Positions 26,783 through 34,689 of a stretch of DNA of 56,580 bases are shown here, in pieces (positions within the stretch are counted from its first letter, which is position 1; each line of letters starts with the position of its first letter). The position numbers and the translations under genes are program-made. The stretch lies in contig CALUQN010000014.1 of assembly GCA_944322945.1 (NCBI GenBank), positions 1 through 56,580 on the forward strand, read 5' to 3'. Origin of the DNA: Candidatus Gastranaerophilales bacterium (lineage in GTDB: Bacteria; Cyanobacteriota; Vampirovibrionia; Gastranaerophilales; Gastranaerophilaceae). The notes under the pieces were generated by a model. That model made no database searches and had not been told where the DNA came from. It saw only the letters and a list, made by a program, of their open reading frames with translations.

Positions 26783-27520
26783 CTATTTTTGAACGATAAA
26801 AATCATCGGAGAATATGTGAGAGTCAATTCGGGGTACAATTGTTTGTATTTGTCGCAAAAATCCTTGACATCACTAAATGTCCACTTACGCACACTTAGA
26901 GAATTTACGCCTGTATGTTTCATGTGAGCTAAAACTTCCAGCGGGGTTGTAAAATTCATTGTGTAATCAAAGTTTTCCGCGTAAAGAACTATATATTTTT
27001 CTGAAAGCATTTGTTTAATTTCGTCAAAAGATTTATACTCCAGAGAAAGCCCCGTTATGTTCCGTAATTCCTTAAAATTGTCCGATGAAAAAGTCGAAAA
27101 TGCCAAAATCCCTTTATCTTTCAACATAGAATACAAATGATTATTCAGTTCTGATTTTATATCAGAAAACCATTGAAACATTGCGTTTGAGATTATCAAA
27201 TCAAAGGTACGGTTTGTTTTAATTTTTTCAGCATTTCCGCAAAAAAATTGATAGTCGTTCAAAATTTTATCCAGATAAAATTTTGAACGCTCTGTTAAAT
27301 CATTTGCTGAGAAAGATGAGAACGTACACTTTGCACAAAATTCTTTTGTTAAAAGTCCTGTACCGGAGCCGAGTTCTAAAACATCAGAAAAAGATTTGCG
27401 GATATTGACAAGTTTTTCAACAATTTTTTCAGCGGAAATCTGCTGAACTACGGCATTTTGGTCATAGCTTGGCATACTTTTTTCAAAATGTTTTTTAACT
27501 GTTTTCGCATCTATTTGCAT
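26783..27520 (-). CDS. bioC: Malonyl-ACP O-methyltransferase
   Basis: This class I SAM-dependent methyltransferase of 245 residues methylates the free carboxyl of malonyl-ACP, so that fatty-acid synthesis can build the pimeloyl chain for biotin. Motif I is LELGSGTGLLTKEF at about 45-58. Post-motifs DLIISNAMFQWFSD (about 108-121) and ILAFSTFSSDNF fit BioC, whose members share the F/LQW(F/C) stretch. The start overlaps the bioG stop by 10 bases, giving a bioF-bioG-bioC operon. That context supports BioC over UbiE-like enzymes. Confidence 0.9.
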   Translation of the reverse strand: MQIDAKTVKKHFEKSMPSYDQNAVVQQISAEKIVEKLVNIRKSFSDVLELGSGTGLLTKEFCAKCTFSSFSANDLTERSKFYLDKILNDYQFFCGNAEKIKTNRTFDLIISNAMFQWFSDIKSELNNHLYSMLKDKGILAFSTFSSDNFKELRNITGLSLEYKSFDEIKQMLSEKYIVLYAENFDYTMNFTTPLEVLAHMKHTGVNSLSVRKWTFSDVKDFCDKYKQLYPELTLTYSPMIFIVQK

Positions 27521-28170
27521 AACAAAATTTCTTCCCAGCTTTTATAATTATAGAAAGGAAAATGTCCGCAATCAAGTTTGACAACCGGCACGTCAAATTT
27601 TTCCCAGAAATTCAGCTGGTTTTTAGCGGGGATAATCTTGTCATTCACCCCGACCAGAGCTTTTGTATAAAAAGGTGTATATTCAAATTTATAAGACTTG
27701 ATGAGCTTATCAAGTTCGACAAGTTCCTGAACTCTGTTTTCAATTGAACGCGTGACAGGAGTTTCATTGTACCTGTTTAATAAATCCTCATACACAAACA
27801 CATTTCTTGTAAACTTGCCCTGCAAGCCGGTTTCCGCATGCAGTAGAGAAAGTTCAAAGGGCTTGTGCGGAATTCCAAGCTCATCATCGACGGGGAAAGG
27901 TGTTCCGCAAACCGCAGTCACCGATGTCAACGCCGGCAGCATATCCCTGAGATACGACGCTATAAACACACCCATTGACCAGCTGATAAGATGAATTTTA
28001 TCATACCCGGAAAAATCAATATCAAAATTCAAATTCGCATAGTCATACAATGTCACAACATCATAATTCCCGCAGTCGAGAAATTTGAACGGGTTGTAGT
28101 CAAAACTCCAGCCGCAAAAAAATACTATTAAATTTTTATTGTTTTGTTTATTGAACCAATAACACTGCAT
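27511..28170 (-). CDS. bioG: Pimeloyl-ACP methyl ester esterase
   Basis: This alpha/beta hydrolase of 219 residues (DUF452/BioG family) cleaves the methyl ester of pimeloyl-ACP to stop chain elongation before BioF. Landmarks are FFCGWSFDYNPF near 17-28 and the nucleophile elbow SWSMG (Ser65). A C-terminal His lies near 198 in LDCGHFPFYN. The N-terminus matches the usual BioG beginning, so the ATG at 28170 is kept even though it makes a 43-base overlap with the end of bioF. It sits between bioF and bioC, the expected partners. Confidence 0.9.
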   Translation of the reverse strand: MQCYWFNKQNNKNLIVFFCGWSFDYNPFKFLDCGNYDVVTLYDYANLNFDIDFSGYDKIHLISWSMGVFIASYLRDMLPALTSVTAVCGTPFPVDDELGIPHKPFELSLLHAETGLQGKFTRNVFVYEDLLNRYNETPVTRSIENRVQELVELDKLIKSYKFEYTPFYTKALVGVNDKIIPAKNQLNFWEKFDVPVVKLDCGHFPFYNYKSWEEILLCK

Positions 28171-29267
28171 AATTTTTCCAAATCCTTTTCCTGAATTTCC
28201 GTAGTAAGGGACAATCTGATACGTGAAGTACCGGCGGGAACGGTCGGCGGTCTGATTGGCAGTGTAAAATACCCGTCCTTAAACAGAATATCACAAACTT
28301 CAACTGTCCTGTCATTCTCCCCGATAATCACAGGGATAATATGGCTGTCGCTCCCGAGTTTTTTGCCAAGTTCAAGCATCTTTTGACGTCTTTCAAAAGT
28401 TTCGGGGAGCTTATTCTCAATAATCCATTTTGAAAAAGCGATTGTAACAGGCGGGAGTGCAGTTGAAAATATAAAAGACCGCGCCTTATTTATAAGATAA
28501 TCAATCAAAACTTTTCTGCCGGTCGCAAAAGCCCCCATAGAGCCGATTGCTTTACCGAAAGTTCCGACAATCAAATCAACATCACCGGTGAGTCCGAGAG
28601 TTTCCGTAACGCCAAGCCCTGTTTCGCCAAACACACCGAACGCATGAGCTTCATCCAGAACAAGAATACAATTGTATTTATTTTTGAGTTCAACAAGCCG
28701 CCTGATATCTGCGATGTCGCCATCCATACTGAAAACACTTTCCGAAACTATTATCGCGTTGTTGAAATTATTCCGCTCGCGCACCAGAAGTTTTTCCAGA
28801 GCTCCCATATCGTTATGCGGATAGCGGAAAAACTTTCCCTCAGAAAGCCGCATCCCGTCAATTATACTTGCGTGGTTTAATTTATCGGAAAAAATTACAT
28901 CACCTTTGCCCGCAAGTGTTGAATTAATTCCGACATTTGCATGGTACCCGCTGTTAAACAGAAGCGTTCCGCCGCTTTTGTACAAATCGGTAATAAGATT
29001 TTCCAGCTCCTTATAAACAGGCAAAGAGCCTGTGAGAAGTCTTGCAGAAGCACTCCCGAACGAATAATCAGCACCGGCAGACTCTAAAAATTCTTTAGTC
29101 ACCGCTCTGTTATCAGCCAGACCGAGATAATTGTTAGACGAAAGATTCAAAAGCTTTTGCCCTTTAAAATAAATATATTTTTCGTCTTTGTCACCGTAAT
29201 CTTTAAGAGCCCTGAGATGTGAGTGTGATTTTAAATCTTCAAGCGTTTCTGTGTAAGTTTCAAACAT
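28128..29267 (-). CDS. bioF: 8-amino-7-oxononanoate synthase
   Basis: This PLP-dependent alpha-oxoamine synthase of 379 residues condenses pimeloyl-ACP (or CoA) with L-alanine in biotin synthesis. It shows NNYLGL (45-50), the GSASARLLTG motif (71-80), LDEAHAFG (about 204-211, with PLP-contacting Asp205 and His208) and the Schiff-base lysine Lys239 in GTFGKAIGS. It is the first gene of bioF-bioG-bioC. bioA, bioD and bioB are not in the window. The start has no Shine-Dalgarno; TATAAT lies 6 bases upstream of the ATG. Confidence 0.95.
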   Translation of the reverse strand: MFETYTETLEDLKSHSHLRALKDYGDKDEKYIYFKGQKLLNLSSNNYLGLADNRAVTKEFLESAGADYSFGSASARLLTGSLPVYKELENLITDLYKSGGTLLFNSGYHANVGINSTLAGKGDVIFSDKLNHASIIDGMRLSEGKFFRYPHNDMGALEKLLVRERNNFNNAIIVSESVFSMDGDIADIRRLVELKNKYNCILVLDEAHAFGVFGETGLGVTETLGLTGDVDLIVGTFGKAIGSMGAFATGRKVLIDYLINKARSFIFSTALPPVTIAFSKWIIENKLPETFERRQKMLELGKKLGSDSHIIPVIIGENDRTVEVCDILFKDGYFTLPIRPPTVPAGTSRIRLSLTTEIQEKDLEKLCSVIGSINKTIKI

Positions 29268-29273
29268 AAAATA

Positions 29274-29301
29274 ATTATATGATAAAAAGTTTATAAGGGA
29301 A
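29274..29301 (-). promoter_or_regulatory. bioF promoter, probably leaderless
   Basis: The minus strand has TATAAT at 29279-29274, six bases before the ATG at 29267, with a weak TTCCCT 16 bases upstream. No Shine-Dalgarno fits between, so transcription would start at or next to the start codon. Confidence 0.5.
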
Positions 29302-29311
29302 TAATACTGAA

Positions 29312-30160
29312 TTAATCTAAATACAAAATTTCTACTTTACCATCTTTACCAACCACATATTTTGTTCTTTTGTTTGTGATATGTCCGGATTGGTTCTTCT
29401 GTTTTCTTACATTTTTAAAATATTCATAACGGTCATAATAAGATGCATAACTACTATCTAAGTTACCAGATCGGGAAAAAAAATGTAATACTTCTTGTTC
29501 AAAAGTAAGTTCTATATCTAACGACTTTATTTTTGAGTCTGTATTTTCAGGAAAAGGTTTGTATGGGAAAAAATTGTTAATTAATGAAAGTATAGGTGAA
29601 TTATCAGTATTTTTAAATGTTTTTACTATTGCAGAACAAATTAAATTTCCCTGTTTATCAAGTTTCAGTAACACTTTTGTTTGGATATTATTTCTTCTAT
29701 CTACATTAGGCTGAGCTCTCCATTTTTCATGCAAAATACTACTTAAAGTATTTACATAAGTATTTAAACTTTCTGCCTCTTGCCGGCTGGTATCAGAATC
29801 ATCTGCGGAAAGATGTGCTCTACATATATAATTATGCAATGGAAGAGATTTTTCTAAAGCTGTTTTATGTACCGGAAAATCCGGAGTTGTTTTAGGCTTA
29901 TCCTCTGAATAATTTGAATAATAATAAGTTTCAGCGGTATTCTTTTCACAATCAGAGATATTATATATATAAACATCCTCTCCATCCGGATAAAATTTCA
30001 CAATCCCTTTGTACTTGTATAAATTTTCTGTCTTTTCAATACTATCTGTATCCAGCAACACTGTAAGCTTGCTATCTTTTGAAAGATTTAACCATTGTTC
30101 AGAATGAGCAATATTCACTGAAAACAACACCGAAAGAATTAATAAAAAAATCTTTTTCAT
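29312..30160 (-). CDS. Secreted protein with TonB/TolA C-terminal-like domain
   Basis: The protein has 282 residues from the ATG at 30160; upstream in-frame starts (ATG 30184, TTG 30205) lie inside the promoter and before the signal peptide. Residues 1-21 form a signal peptide (KKIFLLILSVLFSVNIAHS). Residues about 20-80 resemble a small surface/energy-related domain (QWLNLSKDSKLTVLLDTDSI). Residues about 150-220 have the TonB/TolA C-terminal pattern (LHEKWRAQP ... KVLLKLDKQGNLICSAIVKT ... NNFFPYKPFPEN). There is no N-terminal membrane anchor as in true TonB, so it is likely a periplasmic or outer-membrane-associated protein. The function is unknown. Confidence 0.65.
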   Translation of the reverse strand: MKKIFLLILSVLFSVNIAHSEQWLNLSKDSKLTVLLDTDSIEKTENLYKYKGIVKFYPDGEDVYIYNISDCEKNTAETYYYSNYSEDKPKTTPDFPVHKTALEKSLPLHNYICRAHLSADDSDTSRQEAESLNTYVNTLSSILHEKWRAQPNVDRRNNIQTKVLLKLDKQGNLICSAIVKTFKNTDNSPILSLINNFFPYKPFPENTDSKIKSLDIELTFEQEVLHFFSRSGNLDSSYASYYDRYEYFKNVRKQKNQSGHITNKRTKYVVGKDGKVEILYLD

Positions 30161-30167
30161 ATGTACT

Positions 30168-30195
30168 ATTGTATCATCCACCATCAATATGTCAA
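30168..30195 (-). promoter_or_regulatory. Strong promoter abutting the start codon (leaderless)
   Basis: The minus strand has TTGACA (30195-30190), a 16-base spacer and TACAAT (30173-30168), then seven bases to the ATG at 30160. This is the best sigma-70 match in the window. It would start transcription at about the ATG, leaving no room for a Shine-Dalgarno. Confidence 0.65.
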
Positions 30196-30219
30196 TTTTA
30201 AACAAATAGTATTTTTGTC

Positions 30220-30316
30220 AGTCAGTGCCTGACCTACAAAAACTTACGGGTGTGACAAAAGCCGACTCTTAAAAGCCTTATCAGGACACTGTCGGTTGGG
30301 CATACTTGCCCAACAT
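30220..30316. repeat. Dispersed intergenic repeat, family 2, copy 1
   Basis: It contains CAGTGCCTGACCTACA and, about 50 bases on, ACTGTCGGTTGGGCATACTT. The same two blocks occur in the same order, with a different middle, at 50205-50316. It fills the spacer before the 30423 gene. Confidence 0.6.
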
Positions 30317-30422
30317 CCTTCTCCGCTATTTATAAAATATGTTACAAAATTAAATAATATGGCAAATTTTTTATCAAAAAATACTTTATATAAATGTAAG
30401 GTAGTGAAAAGGTAGATTAGTT

Positions 30423-31055
30423 GTGTCAAATGTAGTATCATCAACAATATTTGCTGTACGCAATGTCGACAAGTTTGAAAACGGCGACCTTGGCAGACTT
30501 CCTGTTGCCGGCGCACAGACTATTAATATTTTTGATAAAGTTCTGCATTACAATGCACGCCTTGCCAAAGGCACAGACGGTGCAATACAGGCGTTTAATG
30601 CACTTGCGGAACATAACAAATTTCTTGATTATACAGGCAAAACAATAAAATGGGCGGCTCACAACGTTAACCCGCTTATTTGCGCATCCGGCGGACTGAA
30701 AGTTCTTATGTCTGATGACAAACCAAAAGCGGCAGTAGAAGAAACAACTGCACTTGCAACAATGTTTGCGGGCGAAAAGTTAATGAAAACTGCTGTTCTT
30801 GATGCTGTTATGGATTCAAAACCGGTCAATTCCGCATTGGAAGGTTTGAAAAACGGAAAACTGTCAAAACCCTGGATGGAAGTCATTTCAAAACACAACG
30901 CCGGCGGTAAAATATCAGCACTCGCCCGCGGAGTTATGTTTGTAGGCGCATCCATTGCCTCCTATGCTGCCGGACAAAAAATAGGAGATGACGTCTACAG
31001 CCGCATAAGTGCAGCATTTGGCGGAAAAACTGAAAATATCAATCTAAAGAGCTAA
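30423..31055 (+). CDS. Hypothetical protein, 210 aa, with a C-terminal hydrophobic segment
   Basis: The function is not recognised. The reading frame starts at GTG 30423 (no ATG fits), with AAGG ten bases upstream. The protein is Ala/Lys-rich and mostly helical, with repeated amphipathic segments (for example AVEETTALATMFAGEKLMKTA). A moderately hydrophobic stretch, ARGVMFVGASIASYAAG (about 178-194), could sit in a membrane. There is no signal peptide. Codon use and composition match the neighbours. The SpoIID-domain gene follows 36 bases later but has its own promoter. The layout recalls small lineage-specific proteins. Confidence 0.75.
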   Translation: MSNVVSSTIFAVRNVDKFENGDLGRLPVAGAQTINIFDKVLHYNARLAKGTDGAIQAFNALAEHNKFLDYTGKTIKWAAHNVNPLICASGGLKVLMSDDKPKAAVEETTALATMFAGEKLMKTAVLDAVMDSKPVNSALEGLKNGKLSKPWMEVISKHNAGGKISALARGVMFVGASIASYAAGQKIGDDVYSRISAAFGGKTENINLKS

Positions 31056-31070
31056 GCATGCCGGCTAATT

Positions 31071-31091
31071 GTGTGCTATACTAACTGTACT
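31071..31091 (+). promoter_or_regulatory. Extended -10 promoter of the SpoIID-domain gene (near-leaderless)
   Basis: An extended -10, TGCTATACT, lies at 31074-31082, nine bases before the ATG at 31092, with no Shine-Dalgarno between. Initiation would leave at most a few bases of leader. No -35 is visible, which fits an extended -10 element. Confidence 0.5.
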
Positions 31092-31970
31092 ATGAAAAAG
31101 ACAGCGTTGTTAATATTTACATTACTGCTGAACTTATGTTTTGCTCTTCCGAGCCATGCGATTAAAATCGGATTGCAGACAAACGTCGAAAGAGTAGGCG
31201 TGGGTTCGGCTACCCCAGCCGTCATTATTGACGCGAACACTAACAGAAAAGTGTGCGATTTGGAAAAAATGATTAGCTACGAAATTCGTGCTTACAAAAA
31301 CAAAATCGCCATCAAAATCGACGGCAAATACTACAAAATTGATTCGGATAATATCGTTATAAAAGCCGATGAAAACAGCTTTCTCAGCACCAAAAACAAG
31401 TGGTACAGAGGAATTTTTATCATTCAGAATAAAAACCATAAACTTACGCTAATAAACGATATTGATATAGATAATTATGTCAAAGGCGTAGTACCGGCAG
31501 AGATGCCATCATCCTGGGAAATAGAAGCACACAAGGCTCAGGCAATAGCCGCAAGAAGTTACGCGCTTGCAAACCTTGGCAAACGTGCGGCGCTTGGCTA
31601 TGACCTCAATGACACCCCTGAAGACCAGGCATACTCGGGCGCTTCTGCTGAAACACCGCGTACAAATCAGGCTGTGGAAGACACTAAAGGCATTGTTTTA
31701 ATTTATAATCTGAAAATTATTCCGGCATATTACTACGCATCTGCCGGCGGTCAGACTACAAAAGCAAGTGCTGTTTGGGGTCAGGATTTACCATACATAA
31801 GATCCGTACCGTCATTTGACGGCAACGTGAAGAAAAACGGACACGGCGTCGGTATGTCCCAGCACGGAGCTAATAACCTTGCGAAAGAAGGCTACAACGC
31901 TTACCAAATTTTGCAATACTTTTACAAAAATATAAAATTTGCACGCCTAAATGATACATCTTACAACTAA
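31092..31970 (+). CDS. SpoIID/LytB-domain exported protein
   Basis: The protein has 292 residues. The signal peptide covers 1-23 (KTALLIFTLLLNLCFALPSHA). A SpoIID/LytB domain follows, with the family hallmarks VKGVVPAEMPSSWEIEAHKA (about 131-150), AIAARSYAL, the acidic YSGASAE segment, YYASAGGQT and HGVGMSQHGAN near the C-terminus. SpoIID proteins are lytic transglycosylases acting on denuded glycan strands; in non-sporulating bacteria relatives act on septal or envelope peptidoglycan. The ATG at 31092 is chosen because the seven upstream in-frame codons overlap the promoter and precede the signal peptide. Confidence 0.88.
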   Translation: MKKTALLIFTLLLNLCFALPSHAIKIGLQTNVERVGVGSATPAVIIDANTNRKVCDLEKMISYEIRAYKNKIAIKIDGKYYKIDSDNIVIKADENSFLSTKNKWYRGIFIIQNKNHKLTLINDIDIDNYVKGVVPAEMPSSWEIEAHKAQAIAARSYALANLGKRAALGYDLNDTPEDQAYSGASAETPRTNQAVEDTKGIVLIYNLKIIPAYYYASAGGQTTKASAVWGQDLPYIRSVPSFDGNVKKNGHGVGMSQHGANNLAKEGYNAYQILQYFYKNIKFARLNDTSYN

Positions 31971-32008
31971 TATTCTCTCCAAAGTGCTGATTTTACGTAA
32001 TTTTTTAG

Positions 32009-32039
32009 GCATAAAATGTCGGAAAGTGCCGTTTTATGC
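32009..32039. other. Hairpin between the SpoIID gene and HU
   Basis: An 8-bp perfect stem (GCATAAAA/TTTTATGC) carries an inner CGG/CCG pairing, 39 bases past the SpoIID-gene stop and upstream of the HU promoter. It lacks a U-tract, so it may be a 3'-end stabiliser or a protein site rather than an intrinsic terminator. Confidence 0.4.
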
Positions 32040-32071
32040 AATGTATGATGAATTAAATTCCTAAAAACCCC

Positions 32072-32099
32072 TTGCCAAAAACAAAAAAAGTGCTATAAT
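32072..32099 (+). promoter_or_regulatory. HU gene promoter
   Basis: TTGCCA (32072-32077), 16 bases, then TATAAT (32094-32099) with an extended TGC before it. The transcript would have a leader of about 70 bases with GGAGG before the HU start. This contrasts with the leaderless-type promoters in the same window. Confidence 0.7.
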
Positions 32100-32175
32100 A
32101 AATTCTGTCGATATTATTGCATGCGGAAGAGAGAATGGTTTCATTTTCGTAGGCACAACTAGAAGGAGGTTCATA

Positions 32176-32448
32176 ATGAACAAAGAAGAATTGGTAAAAG
32201 AAGTATCAAAAAAAGCAAAAGTTTCTCAAAAAGCTACAGCTGATATCATTGCAGCTACTTTAGAAACAATTTCAAAAACAGTATCTAAAGGTAAAAAAGT
32301 AACATTAGTAGGCTTCGGCACATTTGAAGCCCGCAAAAGAGCTGCAAGAACAGGCAGAAACCCGCAAACAGGCGCACCTTTGAAAATCGCTGCTAAAACT
32401 GTTCCTGCATTTTCTGCCGGTAAAAAATTCAAAGAACTTGTAAAATAA
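32176..32448 (+). CDS. hup: DNA-binding protein HU
   Basis: This small (90 residues), basic histone-like protein bends and packages DNA as a dimer. It has the full HU fold: an N-terminal helix pair (MNKEELVKEVSKKAKVSQKA), the VTLVGFGTFEARKRAARTGRNPQTG beta-arm signature and a C-terminal PAFSAGKKFKELV. A strong AAGGAGG lies before the ATG, with its own sigma-70 promoter and terminator. Many pyrimidine-ending and A-ending codons suggest high expression. Confidence 0.97.
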   Translation: MNKEELVKEVSKKAKVSQKATADIIAATLETISKTVSKGKKVTLVGFGTFEARKRAARTGRNPQTGAPLKIAAKTVPAFSAGKKFKELVK

Positions 32449-32470
32449 GCTTTTGAATTTTAGAAAGTTT

Positions 32471-32509
32471 AAAAAGAGAGGTTTTTCTTACTGATTAGCC
32501 TCTCTTTTT
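32471..32509 (+). terminator. Bidirectional terminator shared by hup and rsmD
   Basis: The stem is AAAAAGAGAGG/CCTCTCTTTTT (32471-32481 with 32499-32509), with a 17-base loop and U-runs on both strands. The rsmD stop codon (32488-32490) lies inside the loop, so the hairpin overlaps the end of the rsmD coding sequence. Confidence 0.85.
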
Positions 32510-33018
32510 ATATGCAAAAACGAGATAATCTTTCCGCCGTAATTTTTTTGCTTCAAAATCTCAAATTCGCCGAAATCAACATCCGTCACGTGTTCAAGAA
32601 TAACTATTCCCGCAGCATCCTTTACCGCGAGCAAAGCTTGCTCGTATACGCCCGCATAATACGGCGGGTCTATGTAAACAACATCAAAACCAGGGTTTAA
32701 GTTTTTAACAAGTTTGAGAGAATCTCCACGGATAAGTTCCGGCGCCGGTGAAAATTTGCTAAAATTAGATTTAATGACCGCAAAAGCTTTAGGGTGTCTT
32801 TCTATAGCAACAGCACGGGAAAAACCTCTTGATAATGCTTCCAGCGCCATTATGCCGGAACCTGCAAACATATCAAGAAAAGATTTGCCGTCAAAATCAA
32901 TCATTGCCTGTAATGTATTAAAAACGCTCATCCTCACCTTGGAAAGTGTCGGACGAGTAATCTTTTCATCAGGCGCCGTTATCTTTTGCCCTTTAAATTT
33001 ACCCGCGGTTATAATCAT
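32488..33018 (-). CDS. rsmD: 16S rRNA (guanine966-N2)-methyltransferase
   Basis: This SAM-dependent methyltransferase of 176 residues modifies G966 of 16S rRNA. It has the N-terminal MIITAGKFKGQKI, RPTLSKVRMSVFNTL (the R-PT-x-x-x-R-E-x-hydrophobic-FN region of RsmD), motif I FLDMFAGSGIMALEALSRG, and the catalytic DPPY motif (YIDPPY, about 115-120). The ATG at 33018 has no Shine-Dalgarno but TAAAAT six bases upstream, so a leaderless mRNA is likely. It is transcribed toward hup and ends inside the shared terminator. Confidence 0.93.
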   Translation of the reverse strand: MIITAGKFKGQKITAPDEKITRPTLSKVRMSVFNTLQAMIDFDGKSFLDMFAGSGIMALEALSRGFSRAVAIERHPKAFAVIKSNFSKFSPAPELIRGDSLKLVKNLNPGFDVVYIDPPYYAGVYEQALLAVKDAAGIVILEHVTDVDFGEFEILKQKNYGGKIISFLHIKREANQ

Positions 33019-33024
33019 ATTACT

Positions 33025-33030
33025 ATTTTA
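33025..33030 (-). promoter_or_regulatory. rsmD -10 element, leaderless type
   Basis: TAAAAT on the minus strand ends six bases before the rsmD ATG. No -35 is convincing. The divergent fixC start, with an AGGAG site, lies 68 bases away. Confidence 0.4.
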
Positions 33031-33085
33031 CAATGAATAAAATTTAGTGTATAATGAGCTTGTTATCCGTTGAATCAGGAGTTAT

Positions 33086-34393
33086 ATGCGCACAGAAAAC
33101 AAAACAGAAGTGATAGTAGTCGGAGGCGGACCTGCCGGAATAGCCTGTGCAATAACGATAGCACGGGCTGGACGTGAAGTTATTTTGATAGAACGAGGCA
33201 ATTTTACCGGCTCAAAGAATGTTTTCGGCGGCGCTATCTACGCACAACCTACGCGCGAAATTTTCCCTGATTTTGAAAAAACAGCCCCGCTTGAAAGGAA
33301 AAATATCATCCACAAATATGCAATTTTAGGGGATGAAGATTCAACTGAAATAACATACCGGAACGACGAAACTGATAATACCGATGTGAGCTACAGTGTT
33401 TTTCGCTCCAAATTTGACCGCTGGATGGCTGATGAGGCGGAAAAAGAAGGGGTCATAATCATTACGGAAACAGTTGTAGAGGATTTAATCCTTGACGACG
33501 GCCGCGTTGTCGGAGTAAAGACAGAACTTGAAGATTACTATGCGCATATTGTTGTGCTGGCTGACGGCGTGAACTCACTTTTAGCAAAAAAAGTCGGACT
33601 GCGTAACAAAATTACGCCATACGATGTTGCAATAAGTGTCAAAGAAGTCATAAAGCTTGATAAAGACAAAATTAACGAAAGATTTCATCTCACTGACGAA
33701 GAGGGCTGCGTTTATCAAATTTTTGGAGGGTCAATGCTCGGAATGCTTGGGCTGGGATTTTTATACACCAATAAAGACTCAATCAGCATAGGGCTTGGGG
33801 TTACTCTGAACGAACTTGCGGAAAACAAGGTGAAGCCGTACGAACTTTTGGATAAACTCAAATGCCATCCGTCAATAGCACCATTGATAAAGGATGGTGA
33901 ACTTTTGGAATATTCCGCGCACCTGATACCGGAAGGCGGATATAAGTGCCTGCCTGATTTGTTTGCAGACGGGGTAATGATAGCCGGTGATGCGGCAATG
34001 ATGGTTAACAATATGCACTGGGAGGGCACAAACCTTGCAATGATGAGCGGCAAGTTTGCCGGAGAAACTGCCCTTCACGCACTTTTGGAAGAAGATTACA
34101 CCGCAGAAACTCTCTCTCATTACCAGCAGAGACTGGAACAATCCTTTGTAATGAAAGATTTAAGAACATACAAAAATCTTATGGATGTTATGCACAGCAG
34201 GTGCGCTTCGTTTTTAGGATACTTCCCGAAAAAAATCAACGAGTTTTTCAAAATGTTTACAACCGTGGACAGTATACCTAAAAAAGAAAAGTACAGAGGG
34301 TTTATCAAAAGTATATTCAACGATAGAAATCCGCTTGAACTGATGAAAGACGGCGGAAATTTATTCAGGCTGATATGGAGCATACTAAAATGA
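33086..34393 (+). CDS. fixC: FAD-dependent ETF-quinone oxidoreductase (FixC-like)
   Basis: This flavoprotein of 435 residues passes electrons from electron-transfer flavoprotein to quinone, acting with FixX. It has the dinucleotide-binding motif VVGGGPAGIACAITIARAG near the N-terminus, a second FAD-contact region VVLADGVNSLLAKKVGL (about 153-169) and GDAAMMVNNMHWEGTNLAM (about 297-315). FixC carries no iron-sulfur cluster of its own; the ferredoxin FixX supplies it, as here. The ATG follows CAGGAG. The stop overlaps the fixX start as ATGA. No fixA/fixB (ETF) genes are in the window. Confidence 0.93.
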   Translation: MRTENKTEVIVVGGGPAGIACAITIARAGREVILIERGNFTGSKNVFGGAIYAQPTREIFPDFEKTAPLERKNIIHKYAILGDEDSTEITYRNDETDNTDVSYSVFRSKFDRWMADEAEKEGVIIITETVVEDLILDDGRVVGVKTELEDYYAHIVVLADGVNSLLAKKVGLRNKITPYDVAISVKEVIKLDKDKINERFHLTDEEGCVYQIFGGSMLGMLGLGFLYTNKDSISIGLGVTLNELAENKVKPYELLDKLKCHPSIAPLIKDGELLEYSAHLIPEGGYKCLPDLFADGVMIAGDAAMMVNNMHWEGTNLAMMSGKFAGETALHALLEEDYTAETLSHYQQRLEQSFVMKDLRTYKNLMDVMHSRCASFLGYFPKKINEFFKMFTTVDSIPKKEKYRGFIKSIFNDRNPLELMKDGGNLFRLIWSILK

Positions 34394-34665
34394 ACATAGA
34401 TGAAAAATTATACACAGTAAAATCAGTTCCTGACCGTGTTTCACATCTGCATCCGGACAACGGGCAATGTATTCACTGCGACTCAAAAGCCTGCACATAC
34501 GTGTGCCCTGCAAATGTCTATGAGTGGGATGAGGAACAACAAAAACTCATCGTGAATTTTGAAAACTGCCTTGAATGCGGAGCATGCAGAATTGCCTGCG
34601 AAAGGCAGTCGCTAAAATGGGAATACCCGAAAGGTACAAAAGGCGTAAAGTTTAAATTTGGATAA
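34390..34665 (+). CDS. fixX: Ferredoxin-like protein FixX
   Basis: This small (91 residues) ferredoxin partner of FixC has the cysteine sets CIHCDSKACTYVC and CLECGACRIAC, of a 2[4Fe-4S]-type domain, and the WEYPKGTKGVKFKFG ending typical of FixX. I chose the ATG at 34390, which overlaps the fixC stop (ATGA) and has GGAG nine bases upstream. An in-frame ATG at 34375 would add five residues. Confidence 0.92.
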   Translation: MNIDEKLYTVKSVPDRVSHLHPDNGQCIHCDSKACTYVCPANVYEWDEEQQKLIVNFENCLECGACRIACERQSLKWEYPKGTKGVKFKFG

Positions 34666-34689
34666 GTAAAAATAAGCAAGGAGGCATTT

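Noticed and set aside
30160..30205. Longer start (TTG 30205 or ATG 30184) for the TonB-C-like protein
   Set aside because: Both starts fall inside the TTGACA...TACAAT promoter, and the extra residues precede the signal peptide. The ATG at 30160 is preferred.
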